NCBI GenBank assembly: GCA_963707445.1
Contig: CAVPPW010000019.1
Span: forward strand, 124,001-188,000
Length of the DNA stretch: 64,000 bases
Reading direction: 5' to 3'
Source of the DNA: JALORV01 sp963707445
GTDB taxonomy: Bacteria; Pseudomonadota; Gammaproteobacteria; Burkholderiales; Burkholderiaceae_F
Shown one piece after another: positions 1 through 11,059 of the stretch. The notes beneath the pieces are model-generated. The model saw only the letters and a program-made list of their open reading frames with translations. It had not been told where the DNA came from and ran no database searches. A program made the position numbers and the translations under genes. Every line of letters starts with the position of its first letter. Position 1 is the stretch's first letter.

Positions 1-855
1 CAGCGCCTGCGGCCACACATCCATGTGCTCGGTCACGATGAAACCTTCCAGCTTGAGCCGGCTGATCAGGAACCAACTCGGGTTGGTCAGCGGGATTGGC
101 TGCCCGTCGTAGCCGGCGATCAGCCCGCACAGCGCGATGCGCCCGAACACGCTCATCCGCGGCAACACCGCGTTCATGATCTCGCCGCCGACGTTTTCGA
201 AATAGCCGTCGACGCCCTGCGGTGCCGCGTCCTTCAGCGCGCGGTTGACATCCTGTGACTTGTAGTCGATGCAGGCATCGAAACCGAGTTCGACGACGAC
301 GTAGCTGCACTTTTCCTTGCCGCCAGCGATACCGACCGTACGGCAGCCGGCAAGCTTCGCGAGCTGGCCGACGACACTGCCGACCGCGCCGCTGGCTGCC
401 GACACCAGGACCGTTTCACCGGCCTTCGGCTCGATGATGCGATTCAGCCCGTACCACGCGGTCACTCCGGGCATGCCGACTGGTCCGAGATAGGCTGACA
501 GCGGAACCACGCGCGTGTCGACCTTGTAAATGCCGCTGCCGTCGGAAACGCCGTACTCCTGCCAGCCGAGGTAGCCGACGACCCTGTCGCCAACCTTGAA
601 CTGCGGGTTGCGCGACTCGGCCACCGTGCCGGCGGTGCCTCCCTGCATGACTTCTCCGAGCACCTGTGGCTTGGCGTACGAGCGGCCTTCGTTCATGCGG
701 CCGCGCATGTAAGGGTCGAGCGACAGCCATTCGTTGCGCACCAGCATCTCTCCGGGCTGCAAGGTCGGTGTCTGGACTTCCTCCATCCGGAAATTGGAGG
801 TCGATGCTGCGCCGGTCGGCCGGCTGGCGAGGATGATGCGTCGGTACGAGGTCAT
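1..855 (-). CDS. NADP-dependent oxidoreductase of the MDR (CurA/YncB-like) family, partial
   Basis: The frame is open from an ATG at 855 to the window edge, so the C-terminus (about 50 residues for this family) is missing. Residues 1-130 form the GroES-like catalytic domain; the nucleotide-binding fold begins around residue 148 with the motif AASGAVGS at 153-160. No zinc-ligand cysteines are seen, which fits the zinc-free NADPH-dependent double-bond or quinone reductases. It starts 15 bp after the SDR gene stop on the same strand and is probably the distal gene of the acyl-CoA catabolism operon. By inference it reduces an enoyl or enone intermediate; the exact substrate cannot be read from sequence. 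No frameshift is seen. Confidence 0.85.
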   Translation of the reverse strand, partial: MTSYRRIILASRPTGAASTSNFRMEEVQTPTLQPGEMLVRNEWLSLDPYMRGRMNEGRSYAKPQVLGEVMQGGTAGTVAESRNPQFKVGDRVVGYLGWQEYGVSDGSGIYKVDTRVVPLSAYLGPVGMPGVTAWYGLNRIIEPKAGETVLVSAASGAVGSVVGQLAKLAGCRTVGIAGGKEKCSYVVVELGFDACIDYKSQDVNRALKDAAPQGVDGYFENVGGEIMNAVLPRMSVFGRIALCGLIAGYDGQPIPLTNPSWFLISRLKLEGFIVTEHMDVWPQAL

Positions 856-870
856 GCGAGCTCCGCTGAA

Positions 871-1650
<780 letters not shown>

Positions 1651-1753
1651 CTTGACCTCAGTTGCGGAAGTCAGTCACATCGTCCATGCACTGCCCGCGC
1701 AGTCTCGCCGCAGCGATGGACGTCTTGATGACGATCGGTCAGCATGCGCGCGC

Positions 1754-3613
1754 TCAGAACCACGCGTCCTGCATCCCGAGCGTCGTGTCGTCGAGCGATT
1801 CGACCAGGTCCAGCATCGGATCGACCTTCGGCAGCTCGTAGAGGAAGAAGTAGCGGCACGCCTGCCACTTCCCGTGATAAAAGTCGCTGTCGTCGCGCCG
1901 GTAGTGCGCGGACGCGGCGAGCGACTGGTCGAGCCAGATCCACGCCAGCACGACGTGGCCGAAGGCCTCGAGATACGGCGTCGCGTTGGCGAGCGTGCGC
2001 GCCGGGTCGCCGGCGGCCCAGACTTTCTGCGTGACACGCGCCACGCGACGCAGCCGGTCGCCCAGCATCGCGGCCCACCGCTGTGTGTCCGCGTGAGGCG
2101 CCTGCGATGCGCGGCGGATCGTCGCTTCGATGCGCGCACCGAGCAGCCGGAACGCCGCCCCCTCCTGCATGACGACCTTGCGGCCCAGCAGGTCGAGCGC
2201 CTGAATGCCGTGCGTGCCTTCGTGGATCGAGTTGAGCCGGTTGTCGCGGTAGAGCTGCTCGACCGGGTAGTCGCGCGTGTAGCCATAGCCGCCGTGGACC
2301 TGGATCGCCAGCGCATTGCCTTCGAGGCACCATTGCGACGGCCAACTCTTTGCGACCGGCGTCAGAATATCGAGCAGCAGCGTCGCTTCGGTGCGGTCGG
2401 TCTCGTCCTCAGCCGTCCGCTCCTCGTCGATCAGCCGCGCGCAGAAAAGGTTGAGCGCCAGCGCGCCTTCGGCGTAGCTCTTCTGCGCCAGCAGCATGCG
2501 TTTCACGTCGGCATGCTGCACGATCGGCACCTGCGGCTGCTGTGCATCCTTGCCGGCCGGCCCCACTGGCCGGCCTTGCGGCCGGTTACGCGCATAGTCG
2601 AGCGCGTGCAGGTAAGCGCTGTAGCCGAGCATGGCCGCACCCAGGCCGACGCCGACGCGCGCCTCATTCATCATGTGGAACATCGCGGCGAGTCCGCGAC
2701 CGGGCTCGCCGACGAGGTAGCCGACCGCGCCGGCGCGGCCCTGCGGCCGGTAACGGCCTTCGCCGAAGTTCAGCAGACAGTTGCTCGTACCTCGGTAGCC
2801 CATCTTGTGGTTCAGCCCCGCGAGCACGACGTCATTGCGTTCGCCGACAGTCGCATGAGCGGCCGCGCCAGAGCCTTCGACCGCGACCAGATACTTCGGC
2901 ACGATGAACAGCGAGATGCCGCGCGTGCCGGCAACCGCGCGGCCATCGGGTGCGGGGATTTTCGCCAGCACCAGGTGCACGATGTTTTCCGACAGTTCAT
3001 GCTCGCCGGCCGAGATCCACATCTTGTTGCCGCTCAGCCGGTACTGCGCGCCGAGCGGCGAATCGCACTCGAACTCGGCGCGCGTCAGGACATCCGACAG
3101 CGAGGATCCCGCCTGCGGCTCCGACAGGCACATCGTGCCGAAGAAGCGGCCCTCGAGCTCCGGACGGACGAACGCGTCAATCTGCGCGGGCGAGCCGTGC
3201 GCAAGCAGCAGGTTGGCGTTGGCCACCGTCAGCAGTGCGTAGCTCGACGTCGCGACGTTGGCGCCCTTGAAATACGCGAACGCCGCCTTGGCGACCGTGA
3301 TCGGCAGTTGCATACCGCCGAATTCCTCCGTCTGCTCGGCCGCCATCAACCCGGCCGCGACAAAGGCCTCGAGCGCCTGCGCCACTTCCGGGATCAGGTA
3401 GACCTTCTCGCCGTCGAAGTGCGGCTCTTCCAGGTCGCTCTTGCGCGCGTGCGGCGCGAAGAGATCGGTAGCGATCCGTTCGGCGGTGTCGAGCGCAGCA
3501 TCGAAGGTCTCGCGTGCATGGGCCGCATAGCGCGGCCGCTGCGTCAACGCTTCGACATCAAGCCATTCGTACAGCAGGAAGGCGAGGTCCCGCCGCGAAA
3601 CAATGCGCTCCAT
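1754..3613 (-). CDS. Acyl-CoA dehydrogenase with C-terminal extension (DmdC/FadE-like)
   Basis: An intact 619-residue flavoprotein, about 220 residues longer than a minimal acyl-CoA dehydrogenase, as in the DmdC-like group with an extra C-terminal helical domain. The FAD/substrate region reads FFGTMCLSEPQAGSSLSD around residues 175-193. The probable catalytic glutamate lies in the NSIHEGTHGIQ segment near residue 465. It introduces the trans-2 double bond into an acyl-CoA and passes electrons to ETF. The start is 6 bp after the FadJ-like gene stop, so the two are almost certainly co-translated. Together they cover dehydrogenation, hydration and the second oxidation; a thiolase is not in view. 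Confidence 0.9.
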   Translation of the reverse strand: MERIVSRRDLAFLLYEWLDVEALTQRPRYAAHARETFDAALDTAERIATDLFAPHARKSDLEEPHFDGEKVYLIPEVAQALEAFVAAGLMAAEQTEEFGGMQLPITVAKAAFAYFKGANVATSSYALLTVANANLLLAHGSPAQIDAFVRPELEGRFFGTMCLSEPQAGSSLSDVLTRAEFECDSPLGAQYRLSGNKMWISAGEHELSENIVHLVLAKIPAPDGRAVAGTRGISLFIVPKYLVAVEGSGAAAHATVGERNDVVLAGLNHKMGYRGTSNCLLNFGEGRYRPQGRAGAVGYLVGEPGRGLAAMFHMMNEARVGVGLGAAMLGYSAYLHALDYARNRPQGRPVGPAGKDAQQPQVPIVQHADVKRMLLAQKSYAEGALALNLFCARLIDEERTAEDETDRTEATLLLDILTPVAKSWPSQWCLEGNALAIQVHGGYGYTRDYPVEQLYRDNRLNSIHEGTHGIQALDLLGRKVVMQEGAAFRLLGARIEATIRRASQAPHADTQRWAAMLGDRLRRVARVTQKVWAAGDPARTLANATPYLEAFGHVVLAWIWLDQSLAASAHYRRDDSDFYHGKWQACRYFFLYELPKVDPMLDLVESLDDTTLGMQDAWF

Positions 3614-3619
3614 TGGCGT

Positions 3620-5719
3620 CTACTTCGGCCAGCGGCCCTCGGCCGCCGCCGCGACCAGCAGCGGCGCCGGCTGCCAGAACGCGGGGTCTGCATGCTTGTT
3701 GTCAGCGAAGCGTCGCATCGCGGCGACGACCTTGTCGAGGCCGACCGCCTGCGCGTGAAACATCGGTCCGCCCTTCGCCGCCGGGAAACCATACCCCGCG
3801 AGGTAGACGACGTCGATGTCGCTGGCGCGCAGCGCGATGCCCTCCTCGAGGATGCGCGCGCCTTCGTTGACGAGCGCATAGATGCAGCGCTGCACGATTT
3901 CCTCGTCCGCAATCGTACGCGGCGCCATGCCGATTTCGGCGCGATACTTCTCGATCAGTGCATCGATCTCCGGATCGACGAGCGGTGTGCGACTGCCGGC
4001 CTCGTAGCGATACCAGCCCTTGCCGGTCTTCTGACCGAGCCGGCCCATTTCCACGACGCGGTCGCCAACGCGGCTGTAGCTCAGCTGCGGCTTCTCGACG
4101 TAGCGTCGCTGCCGGATCGCGTAGCCGATGTCCATGCCCGCCATGTCGTACATCGCGAACGGGCCCATCGCCATGCCGAACTTCGTCAGCGCGGCATCGA
4201 CCTCGCTGCGGCGAAGCGCCCTCGTCGATCAGGAACAGCGACTGGCGGATGTACTGCTCGAGCATGCGATTGCCGATGAAGCCGTCGCAGACGCCCGACA
4301 CCACACCGACCTTCTTCAGCCGCTTGCCGAGCTGCATCACCGTGGCGAGCACGTCCTTGCCGGTCTTTTTCGCTCGCACGACCTCGAGCAGACGCATGAC
4401 GTTGGCGGGACTGAAGAAATGCGTGCCGATCACGTCCTGCGGCCGTGAGGTGGCGGCAGCGATCTGGTCGACGTCGAGCGTCGAGGTATTCGTCGCCAGG
4501 ATCGCGCCGCGCTTCATGACGGCGTCGAGGCGTGCGAACACGTCCTGCTTCACGACCATGTCCTCGTAGACGGCTTCGATCACGATGTCGGCGTCGCCGA
4601 CGGCGTTGAAGTCCTGCGTCGGCGTCGAGCAGCGCCACACGCTGCGCGACCTGTTCCGCGGTCATGCGGCCCTTCTTCGCGGTTGCTTCCCAGTTGGCGC
4701 GGCAGGTCGCGAGTCCCCGATCGAGCGCAGCACGGTCCTTTTCGTAGACGGTGACCGGAATGCCGGCGTTGGCGAAGCTCATCGCGATGCCGCCGCCCAT
4801 CGTGCCGAAGCCGAGCACGGCGGCCTTGCGGATCGATCGCGTCGCCGTGCTCTCGGGCACATCGGGGATCTTGGCCGCGGCACGCTCAGCAAAGAAAGCA
4901 TGCCGCAGCGCCTTCGACTCCGGCGACTGGACCAGCTCGATGAAGAAACCGCGCTCGCGCGCCAGACCTTCGTCGAACGGCAGGCTGACGGCGGCCTCGA
5001 CGGCATCGACGCAGCGGCCGGGAGCCGGCAGTCCACGCGACTGCTTGGCGACTTCGACTGCGCGCCGCGCCGAAAAATGCGTCGGCGCCGACGCCGGCCG
5101 GCAATGCACGCGGCCTTGTCGCGCAGGCGCGGATGGGTGCCGCGCTGCTGCCACTTCGGCCGCAAACTTCAGTACACCGTCGAAACGAGTCGCGCGACTA
5201 CGACGCGTTCGACCAGTCCGCTCGCCAGCGCCTCGTTCGCGCTGATCGGATCGCCGCTGACGATCATGCGCAAGCCTTTTTCTGCGCCGACCGCGCGCGG
5301 CAGCCGCTGCGTGCCGCCCGCGCCGGGCAACAGTCCGATCTTCACCTCCGGCAGGCCCAGCGTCGCATCAGGAGTGGCGATGCGATAGTTGCAGCCGAGG
5401 GCGAGTTCCAGCCCGCCGCCCATGCAGACGCCGTTGATGGCGGCGATCACCGGCTTCGGCGAGCGCTCGACCGCATCGATCAGCTGCAGCAGGTTCGGCT
5501 CCGCCAGCGCAGCCGGCGTATTGAACTCGCGGATGTCGGCGCCGCCGGAAAACACGCGGTCGGTGCCGGTGATGACGATGGACCGTACCGCGCGGTCGTC
5601 CAGCGCGCGCTCGAGGCCGTCGATCAGCGCCTTGCGCGTCCATGGCCAAGCCCGTTGACCGGCGGGTTGTCGATCTGCAGCACGGCGACATCGCCGCGGC
5701 GCTCGTAGTGCGTGGTCAT
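3620..5719 (-). CDS. Bifunctional enoyl-CoA hydratase/3-hydroxyacyl-CoA dehydrogenase (FadJ-like), frameshifted
   Basis: Four conserved blocks in different frames join into one protein of about 700 residues, the normal FadJ length. The N-terminal crotonase domain has GADIREF and the oxyanion-hole and catalytic segments CMGGGLELALG and LPEVKIGLLPGAGG. A linker leads to the Rossmann domain with GFGTMGGGIAMSFANAG, then two HAD C-terminal domains. The enzyme hydrates enoyl-CoA and oxidises the 3-hydroxyacyl-CoA with NAD+. Frame changes fall near 5650, 5170, 4630 and 4205. The first fits one missing base where the family has a Gly-Leu-Gly-His segment. I start at ATG 5719. Sequence error is more likely than decay because flanking residues are well conserved. 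Confidence 0.85.
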
Positions 5720-5824
5720 GGAACGGATACTCCGGGTTCAATGGGGTCAGACGAAGGGAAGCGCTCGGCCGACGATGGCTCGACGCTCGAGCTCGGCAGC
5801 GAAGAATGCAGGAGAGCGGTCATC

Positions 5825-6541
5825 CTAGACTTCGAGCCACTCCTGGCGTATCAGCTTGTTGGCCTTGAGCTCGTCCGGCGAGCCGTGAAACACCATGTGT
5901 CCGTGGCCCATCACGTACACGCGCTGCGAGATCTGCATGGCTATCGTGAGCTTCTGTTCGATCAGCAGTATCGAGACACCGCGCCCGCGCAGCTCGCGCA
6001 GGAAGCCGGCGACCAGTTCCACAATCATCGGTGCGAGTCCCTCGGTGGGCTCGTCGATGATGACCAGTTCCGGATCTCCCATCATCGTACGCGCCAGCGT
6101 AAGCATCTGCTGCTCGCCTCCGGACAGCACGCCGGCCAGCGTGCGTGCGCGCTCCTTCAGCCGCGGAAACATCTGGTAGACGTCGCGATAGGTCCAGCCG
6201 GACTTACGCCCGCGCTTGACGCCGAGCTTCAGATTCTCCTCGACCGTCAGTGTCGGGAAGATGTCGCGGTTCTCCGGCACATAGCCAATGCCGCAGTGTG
6301 CGATCTCGAAGGTCTTCAGTCGCATCAGGTCGTGCGAGCGGAACTCGACGGTGCCCGTCGCGTCAACGAGCCCCATGATCGCCTTGGCCGTCGTCGACCG
6401 GCCGACGCCGTTGCGGCCGAGCAGACTGACGATCTCGCCTTCGCCAACCGTCAGGTCGACGCCGTGCAGCACATGGCTCTTGCCGTAGTAGGCCTGCAGA
6501 TTCTCGACCCGCAGCAGCTGCGCGCTGCCCGGCCCGCTCAT
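5825..6541 (-). CDS. livF: Branched-chain amino acid-type ABC transporter ATP-binding protein LivF
   Basis: A 238-residue ABC ATPase. The signature LSGGEQQ, the Walker B LVIIDEPTEGLAP and a switch histidine-region segment are all in place. The Walker A is GRNGVGRSTT: the usual invariant lysine is arginine and the preceding alanine is valine. The start ATG overlaps the livG stop as ATGA (6538-6541), so the two ATPases are translationally coupled, as expected for a heterodimeric nucleotide-binding pair. It powers import through LivHM. The frame is intact. It is the last liv gene, 105 bp before the FadJ-like gene on the same strand. Confidence 0.93.
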   Translation of the reverse strand: MSGPGSAQLLRVENLQAYYGKSHVLHGVDLTVGEGEIVSLLGRNGVGRSTTAKAIMGLVDATGTVEFRSHDLMRLKTFEIAHCGIGYVPENRDIFPTLTVEENLKLGVKRGRKSGWTYRDVYQMFPRLKERARTLAGVLSGGEQQMLTLARTMMGDPELVIIDEPTEGLAPMIVELVAGFLRELRGRGVSILLIEQKLTIAMQISQRVYVMGHGHMVFHGSPDELKANKLIRQEWLEV

Positions 6542-7338
6542 GCGGCCTCCGCATGCTGGCCGAGGTAGGCCTCCTTGACCGCCGCGTTGGCGCGGATCTC
6601 CGCCGGCGCGCCGGTTGCGATCACCTGGCCGTAGACGACGACCGAGATGCGGTCCGCCAGGCCGAAGACGACACTCATGTCGTGCTCGACCATCACCAGA
6701 GTGCGGCCCTGTGTCACTTCCCGGATCAGCTCGACCGCCCGTCGGCTCTCGGCCCGGCTCATCCCCGCCGTCGGTTCGTCGAGCAGGATCACCGGAGCCC
6801 CGCCGGCGATCGTGATGCCGATTTCGAGCGCACGCTGCTCGGCGTAGGTCAGCAGGCCGGCCGGCGTGTCGCGCCGGCGCTTGAGCCCGACTCGCTGCAG
6901 CAGTTCTTCGGCACGCACCTCGGCATCGGTGAGCTTGTTCAGGTTCTTCCAGAACGCGTAGCGGTGCCCGAGCGACCACAGCACCGCGCAGCGCAGGTTC
7001 TCGAACACCGAAAGACGGTGGAAGATGTTGGTGATCTGAAAGCTGCGCGCGAGCCCGCGCCGGTTGATCTCGTAGGGCTTGCGGTTCGTGATGTCGTGCC
7101 CGTTGAGGCGGATCGTCCCCGCCGACACGCCGAAGCGGCCGCTGATCAGGTTGAACAGCGTCGACTTGCCGGCGCCGTTGGGCCCGATGATCGCGTGGCG
7201 CTCGCCATGCGGGATCGCCAGATCGATGCCGCGAATGATTTCGGTGCGGCCGAAGCTCTTGCGCACCCCGGCGAGTTCGAGTGCATGCACGGTCGCGGCA
7301 GTGTTGTGGGCGGCTACGCCAGGCGGGTGTGCGCTCAT
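6538..7338 (-). CDS. livG: Branched-chain amino acid-type ABC transporter ATP-binding protein LivG
   Basis: A 266-residue ABC ATPase with a canonical Walker A, GPNGAGKST, and Walker B VILLDEPTAGM. The signature region is the LivG-type LTYAEQRALEIG rather than LSGGQ, which is normal for this subfamily. The usual LivG C-terminal segment (ending in an EAYLG motif) is present. ATGA overlaps join it to livM upstream (7335-7338) and livF downstream (6538-6541). It pairs with LivF on the cytoplasmic face of the LivHM permease. The frame is intact. The first 20 residues, rich in Ala and His, are longer than in enteric LivG, so a slightly later start is possible. Confidence 0.93.
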   Translation of the reverse strand: MSAHPPGVAAHNTAATVHALELAGVRKSFGRTEIIRGIDLAIPHGERHAIIGPNGAGKSTLFNLISGRFGVSAGTIRLNGHDITNRKPYEINRRGLARSFQITNIFHRLSVFENLRCAVLWSLGHRYAFWKNLNKLTDAEVRAEELLQRVGLKRRRDTPAGLLTYAEQRALEIGITIAGGAPVILLDEPTAGMSRAESRRAVELIREVTQGRTLVMVEHDMSVVFGLADRISVVVYGQVIATGAPAEIRANAAVKEAYLGQHAEAA

Positions 7339-8586
7339 GTCGGGTTGTCCCGGATCCAGTCTTCGATTTCGACCTGGATCTCGTCCCAGCACTCGGCAAA
7401 GCGGCGCCGGTAGTACAGGAAGGCGAGCGCGCCTGACAGCAGCACGAACGCGGCCAGCACCCACGGGCCCGGCGTCGAGGTATCCATCGGTATGCCGAAG
7501 AGCCGCGTGACCGGTCCCTGTCCGGTGTCGAGCGTGATGTGGTAGGTGAGCTCGATCAGCAGCACTGCCCCCAGCGCCGGCACCAGCGAGGTGAGGATCA
7601 GCCCGACGTAGGGGTCGCGCAGCCGCTTGAACTTGCGGAACTTCATCACGCGCAGGTTCATCAGCAGCAGGCTCGACAGTCCGCCCGGCGCGAACATCAC
7701 GAGCAGCACGAAGAACGCGCCGAGATAGAGCTGCCAGGCCTTGGTGAACTCCGACAACGCGACCGCGAAGAACGTGAAGACGACCGCGCCGAGTATCGGG
7801 CCGAAGAAGAAGCCGACGCCGCCCATGAACGCGGCAAGCAGCACGCCGCCGGAGCGTGCCGCATGGAAGAACTCCGAGCCGACGATCTCGAAATTGATCG
7901 CGGTCAGCGCACCGGCGATGCCGGCAAAGAAGCTCGACAGGATCAGCATCAGCCAGCGCACGCGCTGCGTGTTGTAGCCGATGAACTCCGCGCGCTCCGG
8001 GTTGTCGCGAACCGCATTGGCAATCCGTCCGAGCGGCGTCTGCGTCAGCGCGAACATCGCCACCATGCAGCCGAAGCACCAGACCGCGATCAGCGCATAG
8101 ACCTGGACCTGCGGACCGAAGTTCAGCGCCGGGATGCCGAAGAGCGGCGGCCCCGACCGTCCGGTTGGCGGTGATGCCGCCTTCGCCGCCGAAGAATCCC
8201 GGAAACATCAGCGAAGCGGCGTACATCATCTCGCCGATGCCGAGCGTGATCATCGCGAACGGCGTTCCGGCCCGGCGCGTCGTCAGGTAGCCGAAGATGA
8301 CGCCGAAGAACGCGCCGGCCGCCCCGCCGATCAGCGGCAACAGCGAGACCGGCCAGCCGAGGCGGCCGGCTGCGATCCAGTTCATCGCGTGGATCGCGAA
8401 AAATGCGCCGAGGCCGGAGTACACCGCGTGGCCGAAGCTCAGCATGCCGCTTTGCCCCAGCAGCATGTTGTAGCTCAGCGCGAAGATGATCATGATGCCC
8501 ATCTGCGACATCAGCGTCAGCGCGAAGCCCTTCTCGAAAGCGACCGGCAGCAGCGCGAACAGCAGCGCCGTCAGGCCCCAGATCAC
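7335..8586 (-). CDS. livM: Branched-chain amino acid-type ABC transporter permease LivM, frameshifted
   Basis: A hydrophobic protein with about ten predicted membrane helices and the LivM signatures GQSGMLSFGHAVYSGLGAF near the N-terminus and GPILGAVVF in the second half. The frame changes at the CCCC run at 8151-8154; removing one C restores the sequence TVGPPLFGIPALNF expected there. The start is uncertain. A GTG at 8586 begins the clear open frame, but the reading frame extends about 15 codons further up toward the livH stop without an ATG, so another indel may hide the true start. It forms the translocation channel with LivH. The C-terminus continues about 80 residues beyond the last conserved permease segment. 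Confidence 0.88.
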
Positions 8587-8641
8587 CCAGCGGCCGAAGT
8601 TGAGCGGGCGGAAGCTGATCTCGCGCAGTTCGCACGATCGC

Positions 8642-9599
8642 TCAGTCCTCGCGCGTGCCGAGCAGGCCCTTGGGCCGGACGATCAGGATCACGACCAGCA
8701 GCAGGTAGGGCAGCACCGGCGCCACCTGCGACATCGTCAGTTTCAGCACCGGGTACAGCGTCGCGTCGGGAGCCAGTTCGCACGCCAAGGGCCTGAAGCA
8801 GCTTCAGCCCGGTGAAATCCGACACCTTGCCGAAGTTCTCCAGCAGCCCGATCAGCAGTGCCGCGATGAAGGCGCCGGCCAGCGAGCCCATGCCGCCGAC
8901 GACGATGACGACGAACACGATCGCGCCGACCGTGCCGGCCATCGCCGGCTCTGTGACGAAGGCGTTGCCGCCGACGACGCCCGCCAGCCCGGCCAGCGCC
9001 GAGCCGCCGCCGAAGACCAGCATGAACACGCGCGGCACGTTGTGGCCGAGCGCCTCGACCTGCTGCGGATGCGTCAGCGCCGCCTGGATCACGAGGCCGA
9101 TGCGCGTGCGCGTCAGCACCAGCCAGATCGACGCCAGCATGCCGATGGCGACCGCCATCATGAACATGCGGTACTGAGGAAAGGTAATGCCCAGCTGCTG
9201 CAGCCAGGCGACCGGACCGTCGAGTTCGGCCGGCACCCGATAGGCCACGGCGGCGCGGCCCCAGATCACCTGCACCAGCTCGACGATGATGTACGACAGC
9301 CCGAAGGTGAAGAGCAGTTCCGGCACATGCCCCCACTTGTGCACGCGGCGCAGGCCCCAGCGCTCGACCAGCACGCCGATGACGAACAGCAGCGCCGGGG
9401 CTGCGACCAGCGCCGGCCAGAAGCCGAGCCAGACGCTGAGCTGGTAGGCGAAGTAGGCGCCGAGCATGTAGAAGCTCGCGTGCGCGAAGTTGAGCACGCC
9501 CATCATCGAGAAGATCAGCGTCAGCCCGGCCGCCAGCATGAACAGCAGCAGGCCGTAGCTCACGCCGTACAGCGCCTGGCTGAGGGTCGCTTCGAACAT
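8642..9599 (-). CDS. livH: Branched-chain amino acid-type ABC transporter permease LivH, frameshifted
   Basis: A LivH-type inner-membrane permease with about eight hydrophobic helices. The conserved stretch GVLNFAHASFYMLGAYFAY follows the first helix and VVGGMGSLAGAFIAA precedes the seventh. After the segment LLQALGV the frame shifts near 8780. The restored tail reads on to a typical hydrophobic last helix ending in VRPKGLLGTRED with a stop at 8642-8644. The gene starts 63 bp after the livK stop, with an intrinsic terminator in between, so permease expression is probably lower than that of the binding protein. It imports amino acids or structurally related organic acids with LivK, M, G and F. 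Confidence 0.9.
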
Positions 9600-9611
9600 C
9601 AGGGTCGTGAC

Positions 9612-9642
9612 AAAAAGACCGGCCCGGTGGACCGGGCCGGTC
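9612..9642 (-). terminator. Intrinsic terminator/attenuator between livK and livH
   Basis: A perfect 11-bp stem (9617-9627 with 9632-9642) closes a 4-nt loop and is followed on the minus strand by five T (A at 9612-9616). It lies between the livK stop and the livH start. It should end most transcripts after livK, leaving partial read-through into livHMGF. Confidence 0.9.
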
Positions 9643-9662
9643 GGTTTCCTTCCGGGGGAAGC

Positions 9663-10955
9663 TTACTGCGCCCGCGAGGGCCGCTTCATCTGGCAGCTGG
9701 TCGGCTGCGACGCGACGTAGGTCGGGTACGCGACCTCGGTCTTCCACGTGTAGCCGGTCTTCTCGATGTCGTTGCGGTTCGGGTCCGCCGACCTTGGTCC
9801 ACGATGCGATCCACAGCGGCTGCAGCAGCTGGTGGTCGGTCGCGCGCATCTCGATCTCGCCATGCGGAACCGTGAGCTTCACGCCTTCCATCGCATAGGC
9901 GACCTTCAGCGGATCGGTCGACTTCGCGCGCTTGATGCCTTCGGCGAGCAGCGTCAGCGAGGTGAAGGTCGCGACCGTGTACCACTCCTCGTTGAAGCGC
10001 TTCTTGAACTCCAGCATCATCTTCTCGTACGGATAGTCGGGCGTGATGTTCGGGTGCCAGTACGAGACCTGCCGGATGCGGTTTTCGCCGGCCGCGCCGA
10101 TCGCGGTCGGCGTGCCGATGACACCGGCGTAGTAGGTGTAGAAGTTCGCATTGAGTCCGGCGTCGCGCGCCGCGCGCACGAGCAGCGCGAGGTCCGGCCC
10201 CCAGTTGCCGGTGATGATCGTGTCCGCATTGGCGGCGCGCATCTTGGCGATATAGGGCGAGAAGTCGCGCACCTGCCCGAGCGGATGCAGGTCGTCGCCG
10301 ACGATCTTGATGTCGGGCCGCTTCTGCGCGAGCATGTTCCTTGGCCACGCGCGACACCTGCTGGCCGTGCGAGTAGTTCTGGTTGATCAGGAAGACGTTC
10401 TTCACCTCCGGCCGGTCCTTGATGTAGGCCGTCAGTGCTTCCATCTTCATGTCGGTGTTGGCGTCGAAGCGGAAGTGCCAGAAGCTGCACTTGCTGTTGG
10501 TGAGGTCGGGATCGACCGCCGCGTAGTTCAGGAAGACGATCGACTGCGCCGGATTGCGCTCGTTGTGCTTCTCGATCGCGTCGATCAGCGCCAGCGCCGC
10601 CCCCGACCCGTTGCCCTGCGCCACGTAGCGGATTCCCTGGTCGATCACCTGCTTCAGCACGGTCAGCGACTCCTGCGGCGAAGCCTTGTTGTCGAACGGC
10701 ACGATCTCGAACCGGATGCCGGGGCCTGCCAGCTGCTGGGCGTTGACCAGTTCGGTCATGAACTGGAAGTGGCGCAGCAGATTCGTGCCGACGCCGGCGA
10801 ACGGGCCGGACAGCGGATCGATAAAGGCGATCTTCACCGTTTGTGCAGCGACCGCCGGGGCGGCCGGGGCAGCCTTGCTCTGCGCGAGCGCGCCCGACTG
10901 CGGCAAGCGCCATCGAGGCGGCAGCGAACCACGCAATCGCTTGACGTCGAATCAT
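9663..10955 (-). CDS. livK: Liv-type periplasmic substrate-binding protein, frameshifted
   Basis: A periplasmic binding protein of about 430 residues. It begins with a Sec signal peptide (MIRRQAIAWFAAASMALA) at ATG 10955, then the mature start QTVKIAFIDPLSGPFAGVG typical of type I Liv binding proteins. Later blocks (GQVRDFSPYIAKMRAANADTI, ITPDYPYEKM, the C-terminal YVASQPTSCQ) lie in other frames, with shifts near 10905, 10338 and 9785. It captures the substrate for LivHMGF. The neighbouring CoA ligase and beta-oxidation genes suggest an aliphatic, aromatic or branched acid rather than leucine itself, but the ligand cannot be told from sequence. Confidence 0.88.
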
Positions 10956-11059
10956 GTTGCGTCTCCTGTGGTGTCGCCGTTCATGCGGCGATCCGCGCGC
11001 GAGAATACTGGCGGCCCTGCACATGGTAAAGCCGCAGTGCGATTCAGGGCGCGCGTGAC

